Under the pieces are notes generated by a model. The model was not told the DNA's origin. It did not search any database and worked only from the letters and a program-made list of their open reading frames with translations. 64,000 nucleotides of DNA from Pseudomonadota bacterium (lineage in GTDB: Bacteria > Pseudomonadota > Alphaproteobacteria > UBA2136 > JASBTF01): contig JASBTF010000002.1 in the NCBI GenBank assembly GCA_030148545.1, positions 299,218 to 363,217 of the forward strand. Reading direction: 5' to 3'. Below, in pieces: positions 28,749-37,917 of the stretch. Both the position numbers and the translations under genes were made by a program. Numbering within the stretch: position 1 is the stretch's first letter; the number at the start of each line of letters is the position of its first letter.

Positions 28749-29326
28749 TGAGTCAGAACTACTTTAACCTCGATTCCCTGCAACACCACTTATTGGTCGC
28801 CACCCCACAGCTAGACGATTCTCCGTTTGAGCGCGCGGTTATTTACGTGTGCAACCACGATGATGAAGGCACCATGGGTGTGGTGGTTAACCAGCCATTA
28901 CCAAAGGTAAGTTTTAAGGACATTACCGAGAGCATGGGTATTGAACTAGCACGCCCCGAGCACCTGCCAATTATTTACAAAGGCGGCCCGGTGGAAGAAA
29001 GCCGTGGCTTTGTAATCCACAGCGATGACTATAGCTCCGATGCAAGTATTTTTACTGGCGGCCACGTGTTGATGAGCGCCACAGCCGACATTGTGAGCGA
29101 TATTGCCGCTGGCCATGGCCCACAAAAAGTGAACTTTTGCCTTGGTTATGCAGGCTGGTCACCCGGCCAGCTAGAAGGCGAAATTGCCCGCGATAGCTGG
29201 TTGGTTTTACCAGCTGATGAAGAGTTGATTTTTAACACGCCAGTCAACCAGCGTTATGAGCTGGCGCAGGATAAGCTGGGTATTCACGATTTTACCCAAT
29301 TTCATGATTTAGCTGGCCGTGCATAG
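28748..29326 (+). CDS. YqgE/AlgH family (UPF0301) protein
   Basis: LLVATPQLDDSPFERAVIYVCNHDDEGTMGVVVNQP..., FCLGYAGWSPGQLEGEIARDSWLV. Confidence 0.94.
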   Translation: MSQNYFNLDSLQHHLLVATPQLDDSPFERAVIYVCNHDDEGTMGVVVNQPLPKVSFKDITESMGIELARPEHLPIIYKGGPVEESRGFVIHSDDYSSDASIFTGGHVLMSATADIVSDIAAGHGPQKVNFCLGYAGWSPGQLEGEIARDSWLVLPADEELIFNTPVNQRYELAQDKLGIHDFTQFHDLAGRA

Positions 29327-29347
29327 TGTTTGTGCTATACACACCGC

Positions 29348-30052
29348 ATGACTGAGCGCAAAAAACCCACTGCAATTTCTACCGGGCAAGAGAAAAAGCC
29401 CAAGCTGAAAGGTGCGCACACCAAATTTGCCAACAAGAAAATGAAGGCGAGCTCTAAGGAATATCTTAAGCGCCAGTCTTCTGACTTCTATGTAAAAAAA
29501 GCCCGTCAGGAAGGCTACCGCAGCCGCGCCGCTTACAAATTGTTGGATATTCAGAATAAGGAAAAATTCCTTAAACCGCAGCAAACTGTGGTGGACTTAG
29601 GCGCCGCGCCCGGCGGTTGGCTACAGGTAATTAGCCAGTACCAGCAAGGCCAGGGCACGCTCATTGGTATCGATTTATTACCGGTGCAAGGCATTGCCAA
29701 CGCCACGCTCATTCAAGGTGACTTTACTGAAGATGACGTGCTGGATGATTTGCTAGAACGCGTGCCCAATGGTGTGGATGTGGTTGTATCGGACATGGCG
29801 CCAAGTACCTGCGGTCACGCCGCAACCGACCATTTGCGTAGTATGGCGCTGGTAGAAATGGCGCTGGATTTTGCGATTCAAACACTCAAGCCGGGTGGCC
29901 ATTTTGTGGCGAAGCTTTTCCAAGGTGGTAGCGAGGAAGACCTACGCGCGCTGATGCGCCAGCACTTTAAGGCAACCAAAACCATTAAGCCGCCATCATC
30001 CCGCAGCGACAGCCGCGAAGTTTTCATTATGGGAAAAGAGTTTAAAGGTTAA
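29348..30052 (+). CDS. rlmE: 23S rRNA (uridine2552-2'-O)-methyltransferase RlmE
   Basis: DFYVKKARQEGYRSRAAYKLLDIQ, VVDLGAAPGGWLQV, VVVSDMAPSTCGHAATDHLRS. Confidence 0.93.
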   Translation: MTERKKPTAISTGQEKKPKLKGAHTKFANKKMKASSKEYLKRQSSDFYVKKARQEGYRSRAAYKLLDIQNKEKFLKPQQTVVDLGAAPGGWLQVISQYQQGQGTLIGIDLLPVQGIANATLIQGDFTEDDVLDDLLERVPNGVDVVVSDMAPSTCGHAATDHLRSMALVEMALDFAIQTLKPGGHFVAKLFQGGSEEDLRALMRQHFKATKTIKPPSSRSDSREVFIMGKEFKG

Positions 30053-30076
30053 GCTAAGTCAGTTAAACTGCCAACC

Positions 30077-31654
30077 ATGTCTATATTAGATATTCAAAAT
30101 TTACATATAACCGTTGGTAGCCAAACCTTGGTGGATGGTGTTTCTCTGCAGTTAGAGGCAGGCCAAACGCTGTGCTTAGTGGGGGAAAGCGGTAGTGGTA
30201 AAACGCTAAGTGGCCTGAGTGTTATGGGCTTATTGGCGCCAGAGCTAAGCGCCAAAGCAGACGTGCTGAAGTTTGAGGATTATGATATTTTAAGCCTCAC
30301 GCCCAAGCAGCACCGCAAATTGCGCGGTGCACAAATGAGCATGATTTTCCAAGAACCGTTGAGCGCTTTAAACCCGGTGATGAAGGTGGGCGAGCAAGTG
30401 GCTGAGGTGTTTAAAATTCACACCAACCTCAACAAGCGTGAACGTTTTGCCAAGGTGGTGGGGCTGTTTGAAAAAGTTCAGCTCGACAACCCGGCTGAGC
30501 GCTACCACCAGTACCCACATCAGCTGAGCGGTGGTCAACGCCAACGGGTGATGATTGCCATGGCGCTGGCATTGCAGCCCAAGTTACTGATTGCCGATGA
30601 GCCAACAACAGCGCTGGATGCCACGGTACAAGGCGAGATTTTGAAGCTGATTAAAGAGCTTCAGCAGGAATTTGGCACGGCAGTATTGTTCATTACGCAC
30701 GATTTTGGCGTGGTACAGCACATTGCCGACCATGTAGCGGTAATGGAACACGGCAAATTGGTGGAGCACGGCACCGCTAAGCAGGTGTTGGGCAAGCCAC
30801 AGCATGCCTATGCCAAGCGTTTGCTCAAAGCGAGCCCTAAGCTGAACACCAAGCGTAAAGCAGCAGTAAAAGGTGCTGAATTACTCACTGCCACAACTGT
30901 GCAAAAAACATTCACCCGCAGTGGTGGGTTGTTCCAGCGGAAGGGTCCACTAGTAGCCGTCAACAACGCCAGCTTTGTACTTAAGGAAGGTGAAACACTG
31001 GGCATTGTTGGCGAGAGCGGCAGCGGGAAGTCTACCCTCGCGCGTTGCATTATGCGCCTTTACGACCCTGACACAGGCGTGGTTCAGTTTGGTGCACACG
31101 GCAACATTGCCAACCTAAAAGGCAAACCGCTTAAGGCGATGCGTCGTGATATGCAAATGGTATTTCAGGACCCGTTTGCCAGCCTAAATCCACGTATGAA
31201 AATTGGCCCCGCCGTGCGTGAAGGGCTAGACGCACACAACATTGGCACCAAGCAAGAACGCGATGAAACCGTACAACAATTGCTTAAAGCGTGCGGTCTG
31301 CCGGAAGATGCAGCGCAGCGCTACCCACACCAATTTAGTGGTGGCCAGCGCCAGCGCATTGGTATTGCGCGCGCCTTGGCGCTTAATCCAAAACTATTGG
31401 TGGCGGATGAACCTGTCGCCTCGCTCGATGTTTCGGTACAGGCACAAATTTTGGAGCTTTTAGCACAGCTGAAAAAAGACTATCAGCTGAGCATGATTTT
31501 CATTTCGCACGATTTGCGGGTGGTAAGCCAAGTGGCCGATACCGTGGCGGTAATGCGCCATGGCCAAATTGTAGAGCATGGCCCCGTGCACGAGGTGTTT
31601 GAAAACCCGCAGCAGCCGTACACCCAGCAACTGCTGGACGCATTGCCAAGTTAG
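30077..31654 (+). CDS. ABC transporter ATP-binding protein with two ABC domains (YejF/oligopeptide type)
   Basis: Two Walker A (GESGSGKTLSG, GESGSGKSTLA) and two LSGGQRQR/FSGGQRQR signatures. Confidence 0.92.
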   Translation: MSILDIQNLHITVGSQTLVDGVSLQLEAGQTLCLVGESGSGKTLSGLSVMGLLAPELSAKADVLKFEDYDILSLTPKQHRKLRGAQMSMIFQEPLSALNPVMKVGEQVAEVFKIHTNLNKRERFAKVVGLFEKVQLDNPAERYHQYPHQLSGGQRQRVMIAMALALQPKLLIADEPTTALDATVQGEILKLIKELQQEFGTAVLFITHDFGVVQHIADHVAVMEHGKLVEHGTAKQVLGKPQHAYAKRLLKASPKLNTKRKAAVKGAELLTATTVQKTFTRSGGLFQRKGPLVAVNNASFVLKEGETLGIVGESGSGKSTLARCIMRLYDPDTGVVQFGAHGNIANLKGKPLKAMRRDMQMVFQDPFASLNPRMKIGPAVREGLDAHNIGTKQERDETVQQLLKACGLPEDAAQRYPHQFSGGQRQRIGIARALALNPKLLVADEPVASLDVSVQAQILELLAQLKKDYQLSMIFISHDLRVVSQVADTVAVMRHGQIVEHGPVHEVFENPQQPYTQQLLDALPS

Positions 31655-31705
31655 TAGAAATACGTTAAAAACGCACAGTTAAACAAAGAATAGATAGAGA
31701 TTCCC

Positions 31706-32431
31706 ATGGCTCAAGCAAAACGCAAAACCACGCCAAAACAAGCACCAAAGCCACAACCGACCGAACCTTCAGCTGAAGAACGCGCCGCTACCGTACTGGT
31801 ACACGAGGTAGATGAATTTCTACGCGAAGAGCGTTTGGCAGAATTTTGGCGCAACTGGCGTGCTGCTATTATTGGCGGTATTGCAGCTATTTTTGCTGTT
31901 GCTATTGGCTGGGAAGGGTACCAAGCAATGCAACAAGGTCAGCGCAACCAAGCGGCCGAGGCTTGGGGCAGTATCACCACCGGTAATGTGGAAGATGCAA
32001 ACAGCGCGCTGAGCGAGCTGGTACAAACAGCACCACAAGGTTATCAACTGCTGGCTGGCTTAGAGCTGGCACAACGCTTTGCTACCAATAACGATGTGGC
32101 ATCAGCAATTCAGGTTTACACCGCATTACTGCAACAAAGCTTAGACCAACACTGGCAAGATTTTGTACGCCTGCAACGTGCGACGTTGTACCTACAAACC
32201 GATGTATCCGCGGCAACGCAAGACCTACAAATACTGGTAGATAGCAATGCTGCCGTAGCGCCACTAGCGCAAGAGCAGCTGGCATGGCTGCAAGAAACTG
32301 CGGGTGATATTCCTGCTGCTATTAAACTTTATGAATCTATTGTAGAGCGTTTGGATGTGCCAGCAACATTGCGTGAGCGTGCCCGTGTGCGACTACAATT
32401 CCTTACCAACCAAGCCGGTGTTATAAATTAA
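31706..32431 (+). CDS. YfgM-like TPR_21 membrane protein
   Basis: N-terminal cytoplasmic tail, single TM (AAIIGGIAAIFAVAIGWEGY), TPR-like; immediately upstream of bamB and near der as in E. coli yfgM-bamB-der. Confidence 0.78.
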   Translation: MAQAKRKTTPKQAPKPQPTEPSAEERAATVLVHEVDEFLREERLAEFWRNWRAAIIGGIAAIFAVAIGWEGYQAMQQGQRNQAAEAWGSITTGNVEDANSALSELVQTAPQGYQLLAGLELAQRFATNNDVASAIQVYTALLQQSLDQHWQDFVRLQRATLYLQTDVSAATQDLQILVDSNAAVAPLAQEQLAWLQETAGDIPAAIKLYESIVERLDVPATLRERARVRLQFLTNQAGVIN

Positions 32432-32432
32432 T

Positions 32433-33731
32433 ATGCGTTATACCGTTCTTTTTGCCCCTGTTATTGCGCTTGTACTTAGCGCATGTAATTCACCAGATAA
32501 GGCTCCGCCGCTGGAAGGTAAACGGCTGAGCATTTTGGTAGAACGGTTAGATTTGGCAGTACACCCCGAAGCTGAGCGTTACCCGCTAGATATTGGCCCT
32601 GCCTTGCGTAATAGCCGCTGGGTGCAGCTGGGTGGCACGCCCGACCACGCACCAGGACACTTATACCTGCCAGAAGCAGTGGGCCGTGCTTGGACAAAAT
32701 CTTTAGGTGCCCAAGGCGATGCAACGGTAATGAACCCACCAGTGGTGGATGGCGAGCGCGTGTTTAGCAAAATTGGTAAAGACCGTGTGGTTGCGCTGGA
32801 CATGCAAAGTGGTAAAGAAATTTGGAACACCAAACTAAAGCTGAAAGAAGATGACCAAGCTGGTGTTTCTGGCGGTTTGGCGGTATCTAGCGGTAAGGTA
32901 ATTGCCACCACCGCAACGGGTGAAATTATTGCGCTGAATACCGAGAATGGTGAGGAAGTATGGCGTACCGATGTGCAGTCTCCATTGCGGGTGGCACCAG
33001 CGGTAACGGAAGATAAAATTTATGCGCTCAGCTACGATAACCGCCTGTTTGCGCTGAATGCCGAAGATGGCCTACTGCAATGGACACATACTGGCTTGCC
33101 TGAGAGTTTGGCGGTATTGGGTGGTTCTCCCCCAGCTATTAGTGGTGATTTTGTGGTAGCACCATATTCCAGTGGAGAAGTTTTTGTACTGGATGCTAAA
33201 GACGGTAGCTACATTTGGCACGATGCGTTGCCACGCCAAAAAGCGAGTGGTCGTTTTAACCGCCTGACCGATATTAACGCCGCACCCGTTACTGCCGATG
33301 GTGTGCTTTACGCCGTTGGTAGCTCTGGCTTGCTAACAGCTTACAAAGTGTTTGATGGTTCCCGATTGTGGAGTGTGCCAATTAATACCTCCCAAACACC
33401 ATGGGTAGCTGGTAGCATGATTTATGTCCTAACCGACGAAGGTAACCTGGTGGGTATTAACCGCACTGGTGGCCGTGTGCGTTTCATTACTGATTTAAAC
33501 CGCGAGGTACCAAGCCGTGCGGAAGACCCACGCCGCTGGCATGGCCCAGTACTGGCTGGTGGTCGTTTAATGGTCGCAAGCTCCGATGGTTATGCGCTAT
33601 CACTCAGCCCAACCGATGGCGCGTTGCTTAAAGCGGCTAAGCTCCCTGCCGGTGCAGCAACAATGCCTGTGGTTGCTGGTAGTGCCTTATACTTCCTGCT
33701 TAACGACGGCCGCTTAATTCAATTCCGCTAA
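32433..33731 (+). CDS. bamB: Outer membrane assembly lipoprotein BamB-like (PQQ/beta-propeller)
   Basis: Lipobox LVLSAC; repeated PQQ blades VVALDMQSGKEIWNTKL, IIALNTENGEEVWRTDV, LFALNAEDGLLQWTH. Confidence 0.9.
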   Translation: MRYTVLFAPVIALVLSACNSPDKAPPLEGKRLSILVERLDLAVHPEAERYPLDIGPALRNSRWVQLGGTPDHAPGHLYLPEAVGRAWTKSLGAQGDATVMNPPVVDGERVFSKIGKDRVVALDMQSGKEIWNTKLKLKEDDQAGVSGGLAVSSGKVIATTATGEIIALNTENGEEVWRTDVQSPLRVAPAVTEDKIYALSYDNRLFALNAEDGLLQWTHTGLPESLAVLGGSPPAISGDFVVAPYSSGEVFVLDAKDGSYIWHDALPRQKASGRFNRLTDINAAPVTADGVLYAVGSSGLLTAYKVFDGSRLWSVPINTSQTPWVAGSMIYVLTDEGNLVGINRTGGRVRFITDLNREVPSRAEDPRRWHGPVLAGGRLMVASSDGYALSLSPTDGALLKAAKLPAGAATMPVVAGSALYFLLNDGRLIQFR

Positions 33732-33743
33732 CATTAGCCCTGC

Positions 33744-33826
33744 GGCGATTTATCTACACCGCTTTGTGGTTCACACTCCTCGTGTAGGATTTAACTACGC
33801 GTCGTCGTGTTCACCACGGCAGCAGC
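33744..33826 (+). repeat. Possible second intergenic repeat family, copy 1
   Basis: GGCGATTTAT-(29 nt)-TGTAGGATTTAACTAC...; same layout at 58468. Confidence 0.4.
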
Positions 33827-33905
33827 GTACCTAAATACACCGCAAGACTAATGTTATAATTTTTGGCGTACTTGCCAGTGAGCACTTTTTCCCCTACATA
33901 AAGAA

Positions 33906-34367
33906 CATGGTTTGTTGGGCTGTTGCGTGCATCTAGCTTTTTAACTTATTAAAAAGTTAGTGCCAGCTGCGAATGCAGATGGCCAAACGTGAAGCGCCGC
34001 AAAGGCTTTGCCTTTGTTAGCTGAGCGAGTTGTAATGAGTAAGTTACATGTACGAGGAAAGTCCGGGCACCAAAGAACACGTCGCCAGGTAATGCCTGGG
34101 CATCGTAAGGTGACAGTAGGGGCAACAGAAAGTAAACCGCCTGCGTAAGTAGGTAAGGGTGAAACGGTGGGGTAAGAGCCTACCGCACTGCTGGTAACAG
34201 CGGTGGCACGGTAACCCCCGGCGGGTGCAAGCTCAAATAGGGACGTTAAGGCTGTCCGCCTTGTTCCAGGTAGAGCGCACGAGCGTTGCGGTGACGCAGC
34301 GCCTAGATGAATAACAGCCGAAACCAGCACGCTGGTGGAACAAAACCCGGCTTATAGACAGACCAGA
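33906..34367 (+). ncRNA. rnpB: RNase P RNA (bacterial class A)
   Basis: Conserved GAGGAAAGTCCGGGC (34054), ACAGAAAGTAAACCGCC, GGTAAGGGTGAAACGGTGGGGTAAGAGCCTACCGC, AGATGAATAACAGCCG, ACAAAACCCGGCTTATAGA. 5' boundary inferred from P1 pairing TGGTTTGT/ACAGACCA. Confidence 0.93.
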
Positions 34368-34438
34368 GCATGAGATAAACCCCTGTTTACGCAGGGGTTT
34401 ATGCTTTTGTTGTGAGTAATTAATTTATCGCCATCCCT
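34359..34438. repeat. 80-bp direct repeat, copy 1 (rnpB 3' end and terminator)
   Basis: CAGACCAGAGCATGAGATAAACCCCTGTTTACGCAGGGGTTTATGC...ATCGCCATCCCT; one mismatch to copy 2. Confidence 0.95.
34375..34402 (+). terminator. rnpB terminator 1
   Basis: ATAAACCCCTG-TTTACG-CAGGGGTTTAT followed by GCTTTTGTTG. Confidence 0.8.
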
Positions 34439-34516
34439 AGCTCGCGTAAGCGAGTAGGTTGGCGCGGTTCCAAGGTGTCCTTGGTAGCAAGCTGCGGCTT
34501 TGCCGCCAGCGCCGCT
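34429..34516 (+). repeat. Three-hairpin dispersed element, copy B
   Basis: CGCCATCCCTAGCTCGCGTAAGCGAGTAGGTTGGCGCGGTTCCAAGGTGTCCTTGGTAGCAAGCTGCGGCTTTGCCGCCAGCGCCGCT. Confidence 0.85.
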
Positions 34517-34527
34517 ATACAAAAAAC

Positions 34528-34607
34528 CAGACCAGAGCATGAGATAAACCCCTGTTTGCGCAGGGGTTTATGCTTTTGTTGTGAGTAATTAATTTATCGC
34601 CATCCCT
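34528..34607. repeat. 80-bp direct repeat, copy 2 (second terminator 34544-34571)
   Basis: Same sequence as 34359-34438 at an offset of 169 nt, A/G difference in terminator loop. Confidence 0.95.
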
Positions 34608-34687
34608 CTTTTTGACAGTTTTACTGATCAAGAAGTTTATAATTTGTATTCACTTGCCATAACCAGTTAAAAACGTTACATACGCGC

Positions 34688-36115
34688 ATGGAACAAAATC
34701 GCCAACGTGTCACTTTGGTCGGCCGCCCCAATGTGGGTAAGTCGACAATATTTAACCTACTTGCTGTGGGTCAAAAAGCTATTGTGGCACCGCAGCCGGG
34801 CGTAACACGAGATGCACGCACCAGCCCTGGCCGCTTGGGCGAGCTAGAATTTGTCCTAGTAGATACTGCGGGGCAGGAGCCAAACCAACCCAGCGATGCC
34901 ATGGCACGTGACCTAACTAAGCTGGCGCAGCGTGCATCGCAGCAGGCGGATATTTTAATTTATGTGATTGATGGGCGCGATGGTGTGTTGCCAGCCGATG
35001 AAGAGCTTTCCCGCCAGCTACACCGTTTGGATAAGCCGGTTATTCCTATCATCAACAAAGCTGACGTAAAAACAGCGGAAGATGTGCAAGATGATGCCAT
35101 TGCATTGGGCTTAGGTACGCCACTACTGCTAAGTGCCACCCATAACAGCGGCTTGCCAGAGCTGGAAGAAGCGTTGGAAGAGTTCATCAGCCCACGCCCG
35201 GAAGAGGAGGAAGCGCCAGAGGCAGAGTTTGTTGCTGATGAAGATATGACAGAAGAGGTGGAAATTTTTACCCCCGATGCACCACTGCGCATGGCTATTG
35301 TTGGCCGCCCTAATGTGGGTAAATCTACTTTAGTGAATGCGCTACTGCGTGAGGAAGCTATGCTTGCAGGCCCAACGGCTGGACTTACGCGGGAGAGTAT
35401 TCGTCACCAATGGCAAGTGGGTGACCACACCATTGAGCTGATCGATACTCCAGGTTTGCGCAAAAAAGCCAAAGTGCACGAAAACGTTGAGCAAATGAGT
35501 GTGGGTGATGCGCTGGACGCGACCGATAAAGCAAACGTGGTAGCCCTTGTGCTAGACAGTACCCATTTTTATTACGATCGCGGTATCTACAATATCTTCG
35601 ACCAACAGGATATGGCCATTGTGGACCGTGCCTTACGCCGTGGTACGCCATTGGTTGTGGTACTGAACAAGTGGGATGATGTGAGCGATGCAGAACAAGC
35701 CTTGGGCGAAGCACGTGCTCAGCTAAACGAGCGTTTGTCCGCCGTGCGTAATGTACCAATTGTAACTATCTCGGCATTACACAAAAAAGGTCTGCAACAT
35801 ATTTTCCCTGCAGTGCTGGATGTTTATCGCCGTAGCCACACCCGTGTTGCAACGTCGGCATTGAACCGTTGGATGGAGAATATCACCAGTCATAACCCAC
35901 CGCCTTTATATAAAGGGAAGGGTGTTAAGCTGAAATTTATGGCGCAAAAAGGTGTGCAACCGCCTACGTTCCATATTAACACCAACCGCCCGAAGAACAT
36001 TCCCGCGCACTACAAGCGTTACTTGCTTAACCAGCTACGCGATATGTTTGATTTGGATGGCGTGCCACTGAAAATGATTTTCACACAGTCCAAAAACCCG
36101 TTTTTGCGCTCTTAG
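34688..36115 (+). CDS. der: GTPase Der (EngA)
   Basis: Two G domains: VTLVGRPNVGKSTIFNLL, MAIVGRPNVGKSTLVNALL; KH-like C-terminus. Confidence 0.97.
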   Translation: MEQNRQRVTLVGRPNVGKSTIFNLLAVGQKAIVAPQPGVTRDARTSPGRLGELEFVLVDTAGQEPNQPSDAMARDLTKLAQRASQQADILIYVIDGRDGVLPADEELSRQLHRLDKPVIPIINKADVKTAEDVQDDAIALGLGTPLLLSATHNSGLPELEEALEEFISPRPEEEEAPEAEFVADEDMTEEVEIFTPDAPLRMAIVGRPNVGKSTLVNALLREEAMLAGPTAGLTRESIRHQWQVGDHTIELIDTPGLRKKAKVHENVEQMSVGDALDATDKANVVALVLDSTHFYYDRGIYNIFDQQDMAIVDRALRRGTPLVVVLNKWDDVSDAEQALGEARAQLNERLSAVRNVPIVTISALHKKGLQHIFPAVLDVYRRSHTRVATSALNRWMENITSHNPPPLYKGKGVKLKFMAQKGVQPPTFHINTNRPKNIPAHYKRYLLNQLRDMFDLDGVPLKMIFTQSKNPFLRS

Positions 36116-36230
36116 TAAGCCATACAGTTTTAAAGTGTGCTGTTGGGATAAACACTTGTGCCCTTGAAGTGTGTGGTGTAGTAATTAACTTACCAAATTT
36201 ATTGCGTTTTCTTTTTATGAGGTGCCAGCA

Positions 36231-36611
36231 ATGGAAACTAAAAAGATTCTCTATGTTGAGTCGCGTGATGGCATTACAACTAAAGTTGGTGGTGTGTTGA
36301 GAACAGTCGCTCAGCGTACTAATCATCAGATTGTAGTGATTCAGCATCTAGGTGAATTGCAAAAACTACAAGATACCAATGTTGAGCTTATTATTGTAGG
36401 GCAATTGGCTGGTATCCCTTGCAATCAAATGGTAGCTATAATGCATACGCTTAAGGTAGAAGTGCCTGTAGCTATATTGCGTAGTGAAGCAACCGCAGAA
36501 ATTCCAGTTTATCAGCCTAGTAGTAGTCCATTTGAACTGGATATGATTTCTACGCGAACGAAAGATCTACCACGGCAATTGGAAATGGCAGTTGCATTTT
36601 TGCTTTCATAA
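36231..36611 (+). CDS. Hypothetical protein, possibly receiver-like
   Basis: METKKILYVESRDGITTKVGGVLRTVAQ...; start trimmed from 36222. Confidence 0.5.
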   Translation: METKKILYVESRDGITTKVGGVLRTVAQRTNHQIVVIQHLGELQKLQDTNVELIIVGQLAGIPCNQMVAIMHTLKVEVPVAILRSEATAEIPVYQPSSSPFELDMISTRTKDLPRQLEMAVAFLLS

Positions 36612-36649
36612 TTTAAAAAAGTAGCGGTCACCTCGTGTGGCTGCTTTTT

Positions 36650-37006
36650 TTATGCCACTAAATCCTTTTGTTTGCGTAGGTAAGCAAGCACGCCTGGCAG
36701 CATAATTAGCAAGCTAAGTGCTAGCCATGTGGCGTAAAACTCCCAGCTTTGCCATGCACTATGGGGCTTAAGGTAGGTTTGCCGATCCACAAAATAGCCC
36801 AACCCCAATAGCAGTGGTAAACGCCATAGAAGCTCTGCACAGCGCCAGCCGAGTGTGTCGCCACACAGTTTAGCAAAGGGAGTAAAAGCTTTGGGTGCCA
36901 AAAAAGCGCTGTTGAGTAACACAACCCAAGTAAGTAAGTAGGTGATTGCTAAAGTTACCATCGGTATTGCTCCGGTAATATGTTTGTTGGGTCGCGCTCC
37001 AGCCAT
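36650..37006 (-). CDS. Hypothetical membrane protein
   Basis: Several hydrophobic segments; overlaps the upstream ORF, true start likely MVTLAITYL at about 36961. Confidence 0.5.
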   Translation of the reverse strand: MAGARPNKHITGAIPMVTLAITYLLTWVVLLNSAFLAPKAFTPFAKLCGDTLGWRCAELLWRLPLLLGLGYFVDRQTYLKPHSAWQSWEFYATWLALSLLIMLPGVLAYLRKQKDLVA

Positions 37007-37605
37007 TCCAAGTTTGCAGGCAGCGCAGGCTCTGTGCCAGTTTCTGGGTCGCTATGCCATTTGTTATATTCTACGGCACCATGCTCTACCATATCATGAT
37101 AAATAGCGTCGCTTAATGCTGCGATGCCGTCTACCACCCAAGCGCCACGAAACTCAGCCGGTATAGCTGCCAAGCGGTCGGCATATGGTGTGTTAATGGC
37201 CCAATGGAGGTGAAAGGTGAATAGCGCTAGCGTAATTTTGCCCACCGCCAGCATGGCACCAGCCCAGCGGCGCCAGCGTGGGGCATCGGGCAGTTGCCAG
37301 CTAAATACCAATAACCGAGGTACAGCAAATACAATAAGTGAGGCAGCTACATAGCTCATCAACAGCGTTTTAACAGCTTGCCAAACCAAAGCCGGATTTT
37401 GGGAAGCATCGGCACCCAGCAGGGGGGATGTGGTGTAAAGCGCAATGCTACTAGCAAATCCCCACACCAGCGTGTGCAGCATCTCGCGCCCAATGGCACG
37501 GCGCCAGCCTGCCCAAAACAGGTACACAGCAATAATAATGGTGGCAAAATTAAGCAGCAGAGCCATAGCATACTTTATAGCACATAACCTTGCCGCTGCC
37601 GCCAA
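36955..37605 (-). CDS. Hypothetical membrane protein
   Basis: Multiple TM segments; start uncertain (MALLLNFATII or upstream). Confidence 0.5.
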   Translation of the reverse strand: MAAAARLCAIKYAMALLLNFATIIIAVYLFWAGWRRAIGREMLHTLVWGFASSIALYTTSPLLGADASQNPALVWQAVKTLLMSYVAASLIVFAVPRLLVFSWQLPDAPRWRRWAGAMLAVGKITLALFTFHLHWAINTPYADRLAAIPAEFRGAWVVDGIAALSDAIYHDMVEHGAVEYNKWHSDPETGTEPALPANLEWLERDPTNILPEQYRW

Positions 37606-37660
37606 ATTTCGCTATACCAGCGTCACCAAATTCTGTTTACACGGCACATGGGGGGACCAC

Positions 37661-37864
37661 ATGCCGGAACGCACACATCAACAGCAGGCAAAACTTGCTG
37701 TTTACCTACGCCGCGGCATGTATGCGGCAATAGTTATATTTTTTACATGGCCATGGTGGAGTGCCGTTATTGCTTTGCCAGAGAATATTCGATTCTTTTT
37801 GTCTTCTGCATTAGCTGTTTCCACATTTTTAGGCAGCTACATCATTGGTCGTTGCCGGTTTTAA
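37661..37864 (+). CDS. Small membrane protein
   Basis: MPERTHQQQAKLAVYLRRGMYAAIVIFFTWPWWSAVIALPENIRFFLSSALAVSTFLGSYIIGRCRF, followed at once by a terminator. Confidence 0.45.
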   Translation: MPERTHQQQAKLAVYLRRGMYAAIVIFFTWPWWSAVIALPENIRFFLSSALAVSTFLGSYIIGRCRF

Positions 37865-37891
37865 CCCCCACCCATTCGGGTGGGGGTTTTT
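37863..37891 (+). terminator. Strong terminator upstream of the dcw cluster
   Basis: AACCCCCACCC-ATTC-GGGTGGGGGTTTTT. Confidence 0.92.
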
Positions 37892-37917
37892 GCGTGCAGT
37901 AAACATCTGCTCACTGG

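Noticed and set aside
33941-34330. 129-aa minus-strand ORF over rnpB
   Set aside because: Lies on RNase P RNA with conserved class A motifs on the plus strand.
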